Shown: positions 22,867-32,219 of the stretch, in pieces
How the letters are laid out: every line of letters begins with the position of its first letter
Numbering within the stretch: position 1 is the first letter of the stretch
Source of the DNA: Desmodus rotundus
Lineage: Eukaryota; Chordata; Mammalia; Chiroptera; Phyllostomidae
Length of the DNA: 64,000 nt
Direction of reading: 5' to 3'
NCBI RefSeq assembly: GCF_022682495.2
Contig: NC_071398.1
Span: 27,903,426-27,967,425, forward strand
Position numbers and translations under genes: made by a program
The notes under the pieces: model-generated
What the model was told of the DNA's origin: nothing
The model's input: only the letters and a program-made list of their open reading frames with translations
Database searches by the model: none

Positions 22867-24461
22867 CTCACTAGGGGGTTCTTCTTCCTCCATCCACAGG
22901 CCTCCCTGGACTAGGAGCCTGCCAAATCGCCAACAGCTGTGCCGGGTTTGCATTGGCCAAAACCTGAACTACAGGCTTCTCTCTGGCTAAGCACAACCCG
23001 ATCCAGGGGGAAGCTGAAACTTCTAGCCTGAAAAGGCTAGAAAAGGCCTTGGAGCAAATCTCTGCAGGGCCACACACCTGCAGCTTCTCAGAGAAAGTGA
23101 ACCTTGTCTGTGGACTTCCTGTTGACAGGGCAGGAAGCCTCGAGGCATGACCCAGCCCTTTGAATTGTCCCCAGCGTCCGCCTGTTGGGCAACTTCATGC
23201 TCTGCTCAATGGGATCATTTTACCAGGCAAGCCACAGTAGTGATTCATCCTCCCTGGGAGCCTCGGTTCCACCCCTTCAGTCATCTGGAAGTGCTGAAAA
23301 TGTGTAACTCCTATATGCAGTTCTGAACTAAGTGTGCCGATGCTGTGGGCCTTTTTTTTCCAGACTGAAATTTAAGAGACCTGGATTCCAATCCAATGTT
23401 CATAACCAATCGCCTCCACCATGGCTTTGCTCAGTGTCTCCTGTTTTCAGAATGAGGACCAGCTCACACTTCTGTGACACGGACAGAGCAGGGGCTGTGG
23501 GTCAGGAACATGGACTTTAGCCTTGGCCTTGCTGCATGCTGCCTGGGCAGGGCACTCACATCTTAAATCTGTTTCTTAAGCTGTGGCATGTGATGGTTGG
23601 GGACGCCTGGTGTCCCTCAGAGTGTGACCTGCAGAACCTTTGTCTGCTAAACAGCTACCTACAGGAGTTCTGATCAGGAAACATTGGGGGAACTCTGGAG
23701 GTGGTGTCCTCGCTCCTGGAGATTTACATGAGGGGACACATGTGCATGTTACAACCTCTGAAAGTCCCATCAAAGGTAACTGTCTAACTTGGCTTAAATT
23801 TTATTTCCCAAGCCTGTTTGTCCCTGTCCCCTCCCCCCTTCTCCTTCCATTAATAACTACAGAGACAGTGTGAGACACAGAACCATTTGGGAAATAGGAA
23901 GCTAAAAGATTCCTGTATCCCATCAACTCTGACAGTCGAAGATTCAGTGATTGTCCCATCACCCACAGGGAAGGGTGCCATGATGATATCAGATAAGATG
24001 GTCAGCTGACTTCAGGGGAAATACTTCCCATGAAGGACAGTGGTTTGATGTGGTTACTATGCTTTAAGGTCTGGCTTCCAAATTTACAGATCAAGAATCT
24101 TGATGTGGTTAGTGCATCTGTGATGGTTAATTTCATGTGTTAAGTTGGCAGGGCCACAGTGCCAAGACTTTTGGTCAAACATTACCCTGGGTATTTCTGT
24201 GAAAGTGTTTTTTGAATAAGATTAAATTTTAAATTGGTGGGTTTTGAGTAAAGCAGATTGCCCTCTATTATGTGGGTGGGCCTCAGTCAATCAGGTGAAG
24301 GCCTTAATAGAACAAAGAGTAAACTTCCCTAAGCAAGAGGGAATTCTCCAGCAAATGGCCTTCATACCTGAACCACATCAGCTCTTCCTGGGGCCCCCAG
24401 ACTGCTGGCCCACCCTGCAAATTATGGGCTTGCCAGACTCTATAATAGGATGAGCCAGTTC

Positions 24462-24468
<7 letters not shown>

Positions 24469-24539
<71 letters not shown>
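24469..24539. repeat. Compound (CT)21(CA)14-type microsatellite
   Basis: An uninterrupted CT run (24469-24510) passes directly into an uninterrupted CA run (24511-24539). It sits at the A/T-rich poly(A) region of the LTR-like repeat. Its purity predicts length polymorphism. Confidence 0.97.
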
Positions 24540-24542
<3 letters not shown>

Positions 24543-25379
24543 ATTGGCTTTCTTTCTGTAGAGAACCCTGACTAATAGGCATCCACAAGAGAACAGACTC
24601 AGGGAGTCACCACAAGAGCCAGACTCTGGAAGACAGCATTCAGGGGAACTCCTCCCAAGAGGTAGAGTTTAGCTGATACAGCTGCTCATCACTTTATGGA
24701 GAAAGAAGTGTAGGCTGAGATAAGAATGTGTACAGAGTCTTGGGCAGTGGCAACTGGCTTGACTAGGCACATGGGTGGGTGTATGCAAGTGGTCACAGAG
24801 TGTGCAGGTCTTTGTATCACACATAACAGTCACTAGAGAGCACTCATAGCACAAGAGGCATTAAACAACTAAGTAAGCAGAAAGTCTTCACCAGTAGATG
24901 CTAGCTAGTCTGTCCTCGGCCACCCCGGTGCTGCCACATGGGCACAGAGTAGTCGTGGCGGCAGGGGCAAGGGCTGTGAATGGGTCTCGCTCAACAAGGC
25001 TTATCTAGCTGCTGCCACCGCCAGTGACATAGGCCAATGCTGAGCTGCCAATGTGGCACCATCCATCAAGGACACCCACCTACCACGTGGTGGCCAGTTG
25101 GTTACCTTAGACCCCTTCTACCCTGGAAGGCTCAGCAGCAATTCATCTTAACTGGAATCAACAATATTCCAGGTATGAGTTTGCCTTTTCTGCCCACAGG
25201 GCCAGGATATACAGTCACCACTTCAGTCCACTCTTGGATGGAACTCACACCATAGGATCTCCTGGTATCAGGCCCTCCGACTTGGACTGGAACTTATGCT
25301 CAGCTTTCCTGGGTCTCCAGTTTGCAGATGGCCAATAGTGGGGCTTCTCAGCCTCCCTAATCACATGAGCTAATTTCTT

Positions 25380-25590
25380 TTTTTTTTAAGATTTTATTTA
25401 CTTATTTTCAGAGAGGGAAGGGGAGGGAGAAAGAGAGGGAGAGAAACACCAATGCGTGGTTGCCTCTCGCACACCCTCCACGGAGGACCTGGCCCACAAC
25501 CCAGGCACATGCCCTGACCAGGAATCAAACCAGTGACCCCTTGGTTCACAGGCCAGTGGTGCTCAGTCCACTGAGTCACACCAGCCAGGG
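25380..25590 (-). repeat. Ves SINE with perfect 18-bp TSD
   Basis: It is flanked by identical CACATGAGCTAATTTCTT at 25362-25379 and 25591-25608. In antisense orientation it has a T-rich tail, GAGAGAAACACCAATGCGTGG, CCCTGACCAGG and an inverted A box (CTGAGTCACACCAG). It interrupts the 3' portion of the second LTR-like repeat. Confidence 0.96.
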
Positions 25591-26002
25591 CACATGAGCT
25601 AATTTCTTATAGTAAATCAGTATATACTTATATCCTATTGGCTCTTTTTATCTGGAGAACCCTGACTAATACAGTGTGATAACTTGAAATGTGGAGAAGA
25701 CCTTATGCATAAAGATATTCATTAATATTCTTAAGAATGAACAATTAGAAACAATTTATATACATGAAACATGCCCAGGACAGAATATTGTACAGTCACA
25801 TAAATAATGTTTATGAGTTTTTCTTTTTAATAAAATGGAAAAATACTGGTATTTAATGTTATAGAAAAATTCAGAATGTAAAATCAACAATAATAATAAT
25901 AACAATAATAACACTCTCAATTACTAAGCAAGTGTCAGACACCGCTTTGGCGGTTTTATGCACAACATTGAACTAAATGAAATTCTCACCGTTATATGCA
26001 TA

Positions 26003-27055
26003 CAAGGTCTGTCCAGAAGGTATCCAGCCATGTACTATGCAAAATGGAGACATTTACTGAAGAAGATACAAGATATAAGAAACATTGTACATGGGGCAAT
26101 GATGCCTCAGTCCCCTTCAAAGTAGACATCTTGGGACCTCACACAGTTCTCCCAGTCACCATCAGCTGCCCCATCATATTTTCCTGAATCTCATCGATAA
26201 TCTGAGATCTCTTCCCTTTTTGCCGCGACCAATGTGGGGAGGAGGTCCCTGAGGGGGAGCGACAGGAGATTAAGAAAGACACAGACACAGACACTTTAAG
26301 GAAAAGCGGGGACCAGGTGGAACATCATCCTCTGATGGAGAGACAATGACCCTGAACATGGTCTCCGTGTTTATTTTATAGGAGTTAGTTGGATAAAGCT
26401 CAAGGACATTTTGCAGACTCGGGGAAAAACTGCAGGCATAATTGCGCCATTCCCAGGCTATCTAAATGATAAATATTTCTTCTGCAAAAGTTACAGCTGC
26501 ATTCAGCTGAAGCTTGTGGTTAACTATCTCGAGCTTCTTAACCCCTGCGGGTTCCGGCTGTATGACACCAGCCTTCACTGCCCTCCACACTTTTAAAGGT
26601 GATTTTAGTTTTGGGAAAAGCCAGAAGCCATAGGGCACCAAATCTGGGCTGTAGAGGGGCTGAGTCACCTGGCTGATTTGATGTTTTGCCAAAAATCTCT
26701 GCACTAAACATGATGCACCAGCGGGTGTGTTGTGGTGATGAAGCTGCCAATCACCAGTTGCCCATAGCTGCGGCCTTTTAACTCATCCCAGCAGTTTCTG
26801 TGGAGGAATGTTCAAGCTTACCACAAAATTTGATGCAGATTCACTGCTCTACTCACTGAGTCATTTTGAACGCCATGGCCACACAGTACACATGCTCACT
26901 CAATGGCCTCCACTGCCCCCACTGATTAGTGCAGTGGAGTCGTCATTGTTCGCGCATGCACATTGCAGTCCACTCACCCTGGCTGCCAGGTTACAACCAT
27001 GTGGTGCAAACCATTCTCATTATATTAACAATGGTTGGACTTTTTCCTGACCTTG
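26003..27055 (-). mobile_element. Mariner relic with terminal inverted repeats, split by a solo LTR
   Basis: TA dinucleotides flank the element (26001-26002, 27056-27057). The left terminus CAAGGTCTGTCCAGAAGG pairs with the complement of the right terminus (CAAGGTCAGGAAAAAGTCC). On the - strand, 26600-26760 encodes the mariner catalytic C-terminal region: a degenerate HHDNAPAH-like block (HHHNTPAG) and a YSPDL block followed by WLFPKLKSPL. About 679 bp of mariner remain after subtracting the inserted LTR, so much of the transposase is missing. It is inactive. Confidence 0.85.
26221..26589 (-). mobile_element. Solo LTR (369 bp) inserted in the mariner relic
   Basis: On the - strand the insert starts TGTGGAGGGC and ends GGTCGCGGCA, the TG...CA form of a retroviral LTR. 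It is flanked by identical 5-bp duplications CTTTT (26216-26220, 26590-26594). A TATAAAATAAA stretch (complement of about 26369-26380) supplies TATA-like and poly(A)-like signals. There is no internal viral sequence and only one LTR, so this is a recombined solo LTR. A 5-bp TSD suits several ERV classes, so I assign none. Confidence 0.8.
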
Positions 27056-27819
27056 TATATGCTTGGAGAGTACACACCAAAAATCCAATTAAGTTCATTC
27101 TTAATTGTTTGTCTTTGAAGAGAACTGAGTTTTTGAGTTTTTTCTTTTTTCTTCTTTACCACACTGAGATTCTATTGCCTTTATGGTTGGAAGAAATTTA
27201 AACAAACTGGATTTTTAAAAGTAGGATGTAGCCTCGGTCCCCTGCCTCTGACTCTTCATCCAATTTGTTTACGATTATGGTACTAATGAGGGTAGCCTAT
27301 GACAGGTGGCGGGAGGTCCTCTCCCTCTCCTGGAAGGCCACAATCCCCAGAATCTGCCAATGAAGTTAAATTCAAAATTACTGTATAACTAATGTATCAA
27401 TAGCAACATCACCTTCTATGCAAATTACTTTTATTTCATTGTAGAGCTCACATAGCATAGTAATTACCTATCAGATGGTAATTACACTTTTATTATTTTT
27501 TAAACTTCCATTAAAAGAAAGCATCTTAAATTGGAAAGAAACAATCCATGTCACAAGCCAGTTAGTCAAAGACTGTTTGTCTGTTCAGAGGTCCCAGAAT
27601 GACCATCATCACGTTCACCCCTTATGAAACACTCACCATGTACAGGCATCGGGCGACGTGCTTTGCATATGATGTCTCAGTGAGCGTACCTCGCCGCCGT
27701 GCTAGAGGTTTGTCTTGTTGTCACCGGATTACAGATGCAGAAACAGACGGAGAAAAATTAAATCGTGTGTTGAGGGGGCAATAGTCTCCACCTTACTGGG
27801 TTTTGTGAGAATTCAGTGA

Positions 27820-28125
27820 GGTCATTTGTTCATACATTCATTCATTCCACAACTACTTACTGAGCAGCTGCCAAATATCTGGAGCTGTCAAAGGTGCTGG
27901 AAAAATATCAGTGACAAAGGCCAAGCTCCTGGCTTCATGGAGCTTAGAGTCTGGTGGAGGAGACGGGCAATGCCCACATGAGGCAACTAGACTGTAGCCC
28001 ATCAGCTAGTGATGCATCCTGCGGGGAAGAGGAAAGCAGATAGCAGGAGGGAATGTGGTGGTGGCCGTTACAGGGCGAGCGGTCAAGGAGGGACTTCCAG
28101 AGGAGAGGGCCATCACAGACCTGAG
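27820..28125 (-). repeat. L2 LINE 3' portion, antisense
   Basis: CATTCATTCATTCCACAACTAC, TGAGCAGCTGCCAAATATCTGG, TTCATGGAGCTTAGAGTCTGG, then AGAGGAGAGGGCCATCACAGACC in L2 order. A degraded MIR-like piece precedes it at about 27600-27780. Confidence 0.7.
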
Positions 28126-29109
28126 TGAGCAAGGGGACAAAAAGTTCCTGGCAGGGGGAAGGGCACCTGCAGAGTCAGGTGGGAGCCTGCCTGGTGCCTT
28201 AGAGCTGTCACTCTCAAGCTGGGGTCTCTTTATATTTTTCAAAATTATTCCTGACTCCTCCCATGAATGGTTTTGGTTTTGTGAGATACCTTTTGTTATT
28301 TACCATTTAGGAAGGAAAACTGAGACTTTGAAAAATATGTATGACAATTTATTAATCATAAATTCACTCTATGTTAACATGTAAAACATATTTTTAATGA
28401 AATATAACTATTTTCCAAAACAAAAATTTGGTGAGAAGTGTGGCGTTGTTATTTTGGTAAAGCTCTGGAATGTCTGGGAAACAGCTGGTTCCTCCTATTG
28501 GCTACTGAATCCAGTCTGTTGTGATATGTCGTTTTGCTTGAAATAGGTGAAGAGAATCCAGCTTCACACAGATAATACAGTTGGGAAAGGGAGGGAGGGT
28601 TTTTTTTTTAAGTTGATTCCTCAAGAGGAATGGCCTCTTTAGATAATTGTGGATGTTTTCCTTTGTTGCTCTGCCAAAAGAAGACAAATTTCTTAAAGGA
28701 AAATTGTCAAGTGGAATGTAAAATCATATCAATGAACTTTTTGTATCTTGTTTGATCAAAGTGCATTGGTCTATCTTGTATTTTGAGTGGATTTTACTCA
28801 CACATGATTTTATAACATACCACATGGGTCATTCGGAAAATACTGATTCACTAAGTTATGCAGATCTTCCACATGTTGAAACATTGCACTATTCGTTACT
28901 GTTAAAAATATTCTTCTGTTACTATCACCACCAACCTCACCAGAAAAGTTTTCAGTGTTGGGAAGCTGCCCAGATCACAATGGTGAAAGTGATTTTCCCA
29001 AAATTCTAACTTTTTGTTTGAAAGCTTGAATGTTACCACGGACAATAACTTTTGTCAAATGCACTGAGCCCTTCCCGTGCAAATATCTCCTTCCTTCTCA
29101 AGGAGTCTG

Positions 29110-29305
29110 GGAATAATAATGATCATTTCCACCATTTAGTGAGCTCTTGCTGTATGCTCAACAGCTTGCTAAGTGACTTACATAATGTTATCTTGTTATT
29201 ACACATATTTGTTTTCACATCTCTGCCAGGTATTATTTTACAGATGAGGAAAAGGAGGTCCAAAGAGGTTAGGTAGGGGCCCAAAGTCACACAGCTAGTG
29301 GTATT
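29110..29305 (-). repeat. MIR SINE, antisense
   Basis: The copy runs AATAATGATCATTTCCACC, TTAGTGAGCTCTTGCTGTATG, TATTTTACAGATGAGGAAAAGG, TCACACAGCTAGTGG. It is a well-preserved antisense MIR. Confidence 0.85.
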
Positions 29306-29627
29306 CCTGTGTACTGTCAGAGTTCCAGAGAAGAATTGTCCACGTAGGACAGGCCTAATTGAAACGTTCTGCCCGTTTGCAGCCGGGAATTAACCCCTGC
29401 TTGTCAGATCATGTACCCATTGATTTAGATGAATCCCTTTTGACAAAGACAAACTCATCAGGACTTAGCTCAAATGTAACCTCTTTGGGGAAATCTTACA
29501 CCTTCCCTGGGTTGTAATAAAAAGTCTCTCACCATTTGTTAAATGGTGGTTAAAAAGTGTCAGGCGCAATATTCCATGTGCCACAGCCTCCTGGCCACAT
29601 GCTTGCAAAGTAGGTGGTATTATCCCC

Positions 29628-30172
29628 TGTATGAATTTCCTATGGCTACTGTAACAATCACAGATTTTCTGGCTTAAACCAACACAAATTATTTATTTTA
29701 CAGATCTTTAGGTCCCAAGATTCATTATGTTCTTTCTGTAAACTCTGGGAAAAAATCTGTTTCATTGCCTTTTCTAGCTTCTGGAGGCTGCCTGCATTCC
29801 TCGGCTCATGGCCCTACCTCCATCTACAAAGCCAGCAGCAAAGCATTTTCATTTCGTTCTTTCTCCTCCCCCTCCCTCTCACCTCCCCCTCCCTTCCTCT
29901 CTCTTACTCTCTCTCCCATCTGCTTCTGCTGTCATCTTTTTGTCTAATTGTCTGACTCTCCTGTCTCCCTCTTATAAGGACCTTGTGTATACTCGGGGCC
30001 CAAGAGATAATCCAAAGATAATCTTCCCGTCTCCAGGTCTTTAATTTAATTACACTTGCAAAGTCCCTTTTGCCAAGTCAGTTAACATAGTCACAAATTC
30101 CTGGGATTAGGATGTGGATATTTTGGGGGTGTGTGTGTGGGGGTACTGTGCCATTATTTTGCCTACCATACC
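29628..30172. mobile_element. ERVL-type LTR nested in a MIR
   Basis: It begins TGTATGAATTTCCTATGGC and ends near TTTTGCCTACCATA, with CTTCTGGAGGCTGCCTGC, CCTCGGCTCATGGCCC, AAGGACCTTGTGTATACTCG and GATTAGGATGTGGATATT in typical order for an MLT2-like LTR. MIR text is present on both sides (GTAGGTGGTATTATCCCC before, CAGAAAGGTTAAGTAGCTTG after), so the LTR entered a MIR. No viral gene is present. Confidence 0.65.
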
Positions 30173-30439
30173 TCCTATTACAATATAGTCACAGAAAGGT
30201 TAAGTAGCTTGATGAAGTTCACTCAGTCAGTGAGTGGGGGAGTCAGGATTTTAATTTATGTCTCTCTTGACTCTGGATTCCTCCACTGCTCCTAGACCCA
30301 TTGGAAGCACCAGGGCCTGCTAAGCATTGCAGGGCCCACAGGCTTGTTCATATCTTCCTTTTAAAAGCATTTACCTCCTTGTATTGAAATCATGTGTTAA
30401 TATTTGTTAGTAATTTAAAAGTTAGAACTCAGTCTTATT

Positions 30440-31130
30440 TATCACAATGTTTATTTTTTGTTCAAGCAGCATTATGCTAAAAATCAGATACCAACCATCC
30501 TAAGTCACTGGTGGGCTTTCAGATCCCTTCCAGGATTCACCCATGCACAGACTTCATGTTTCTGCGGTTGTAACCAGGACATGGATACAATATCATATTC
30601 AGTTTCCCCAGCTGTTTGTTATAAAAATTTCAAACACACAACAAAGTTGATAGTATTCCTTAGATCCAACAGTTGTTAACATTTTGCATTATTTGCTTTC
30701 TGTCCATGTACATTTGTGTTTATATAGTTTTTTGTTGAACCATTAAAAACAATAACTCATAGGTGCTATGACATTCACCCTAAATTCTTCAGATGCATAG
30801 CATAGCAATAAGAACATTCTCTCACATGAGCACATATTATTATTACACTATGAAAATTAGCAATAATTCACTAAAATCAACTATATCCACACTAGCTCAA
30901 ATTTCTACAGTTGTCAAAAAAATATTTACTAGCTAAAACACACACACACACATGCACACACACACCAGGGTCCATTCGAGGGCCACACATTGTATTTGAT
31001 TATGTCTTTTTAGCTGTTTTATTTTAGAAAAATTTCTCCCCCAACTTACATTTTTCATGGCAACCCATTTTTCAGTATATGTGCTGCCAAAGCGAGCACG
31101 GCAACCCATTTCTTCAAAAGACCAGGCTCC
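30440..31130 (-). repeat. Antisense L1M fragments
   Basis: TTTCAAACACACAACAAAGTTG, CAACAGTTGTTAACATTTTGC, GGTGCTATGACATTCACCC and the AATAACTCATAGG block are the complement of an old L1M 3' region. A short CA run lies at about 30938-30964, and the U6 insertion (31071-31099) falls inside this fragment. Confidence 0.65.
31071..31099 (-). pseudogene. Retroposed 5' fragment of U6 snRNA (29 bp)
   Basis: On the - strand the insert starts GTGCTCGCTTTGGCAGCACA and continues TATACT. This matches the first 26 nt of U6 snRNA with one change (C to T at position 11). It is bounded by identical 12-bp duplications GGCAACCCATTT at 31059-31070 and 31100-31111, which shows insertion by target-primed retroposition. 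Everything after U6 position 26 is missing, so it cannot make a functional RNA. Confidence 0.85.
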
Positions 31131-31239
31131 GTGTCTTACCAATCAATGTAGGAATAGGTCCTTCTGCAGCTCTGCACAGGGTCTGCAATAGTAGGCTCTC
31201 TGTACATGTTTGTTCATAATGGTTACTAATCACAGTAGC

Positions 31240-31430
31240 TAATTTTCATTGAGGTCTGGCTCTCTTAGCCAGTCTACTCACACTCATCCTAATTCGATCC
31301 TCACAGATATCTTATAAGACATTTTATTAGTCTCATTCATAGGTGAGGACACCAAAGGCTTAGGAAAGAGAAGTAGCTTGCCTGAGATCACTTGGCTAGA
31401 AGCGGGGCCAAACCAGATGGTAAACTGCAT
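31240..31430 (-). repeat. MIR SINE, antisense
   Basis: AATTCGATCCTCACAGATATC, TTCATAGGTGAGGACACCAAAGGC and GAAGTAGCTTGCCTGAGATCAC are the MIR complement. It is about 700 bp upstream of the USP10 CpG island. Confidence 0.65.
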
Positions 31431-32132
31431 AGTCAGAAAGGGGGCTCACTTTCTTGAACCACTGATCCCAAAGCTGGTCTGTCTGAATATATGCAGTATG
31501 CGTGTAATAGGTTAATACTGGGTGTGCTTCTCTTCGACAGGCCCCAAGTGCGTTAGTTTGTTTTTTTTAATATCCTCCAATTGCCTTGTAAAGGGCATGG
31601 CACAGAGTAGGCTGTCAATGTCTGTGGAATGAATGAAAAGTGAATAAGTGAACGAATGGATGGAAATATGATCTCCATAAAGCAGGGGACTCCTCCCGAT
31701 CATCCTTCCGCGCTCACTTCCGAGACCCTGGCTTAGAGACAGCCTGGGGTTCGGAAGGCCAGGGCAGACCTCAAGCTGCGGCTGCCCGGCACGAAACGTG
31801 CCGAGTTCCGCCCATCACCAAGGTGGCTTCCCGCTAGGTGAGAAGCCTGGGCCACAGGGTGCTTTGACGTTTTCATCTCTGTCCCCCGTCCTTTCCCTTT
31901 CTGGCCCTGCAGCAGGGCTCGTGTAGGTCTTCGTCCGCTCCCCACAGACAGGGTGCAGACCAAGCGCCCCAGGCTCACAGTCCACCCGAGACCGGCTCCC
32001 GCCGCGCACGCCCACCTGTCGGCTGCGCAGGCGCAGCGCGCACCCGGCGCGCCCGGCCTACCCGCGCCCCGCGGTGTGCGACCAGTGCGCAGGCGCGGCG
32101 GCCGATGCGAGTGTGTATGTGCGGGCGAGAAG

Positions 32133-32159
32133 ATGGCGGCAGCGGGGGAAGCAGCGTGA
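32133..32159 (+). promoter_or_regulatory. USP10 upstream ORF of 8 codons (MAAAGEAA)
   Basis: The ATG inside the YY1 motif (AAGATGG: G at +4, G at -3 counting GAAGATGG as A at -3) opens MAAAGEAA and stops at TGA 32157-32159. That is 39 nt before the USP10 ATG and in the same frame. It could moderate translation by reinitiation if included in the mRNA. Confidence 0.45.
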
Positions 32160-32198
32160 GGAGTCGGCGAGCGACGAGGCTCATTGAAACGGGCCGCC

Positions 32199-32219
32199 AT
32201 GGCCCTCCGCGGCCCACAG
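32199..32219 (+). CDS. USP10: USP10 coding exon 1 (MALRGPQ)
   Basis: The ATG lies in a perfect consensus (GCCGCCATGG) and is followed by six codons and the donor CAG|GTAGCT (GT at 32220-32221). Only seven residues are encoded, and the exon ends in phase 0. It joins exon 2 at 57292 to give the USP10 amino terminus. USP10 is a ubiquitin-specific cysteine protease that removes ubiquitin from p53, AMPK, Beclin complexes and ribosomal proteins, and it binds G3BP in stress-granule control (established knowledge). The catalytic USP domain lies far downstream and outside this window. Relative to the human start as I recall it (MALHSPQ), residues 4 and 5 read Arg-Gly here. Identity rests on this pattern, the next exon and the KLHL36 neighbour. 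Confidence 0.92.

Larger units (their letters stand above)
24120..25680 (+). mobile_element. Degenerate ERVL-like provirus: LTR-like repeat, pol remnant, partial LTR-like repeat
   Basis: A TG-starting LTR-like repeat (about 24120-24581, ending GAACCCTGACTAATAGG) is followed by about 650 bp with eroded integrase-region similarity (about 24940-25250; a WW..GYL..LLPWK / LTGINN pattern). A second, 3'-partial copy of the same repeat then follows (about 25230-25673, ending GAACCCTGACTAATACAG). The pol remnant contains stops and has no complete domain, so it is a dead relic. A Ves SINE (25380-25590) interrupts the second repeat and a (CT)n(CA)n microsatellite has expanded inside the first. The shared ends and matching orientation support an old LTR-pol-LTR arrangement. 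ERVL class is inferred from pol similarity. Confidence 0.6.
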
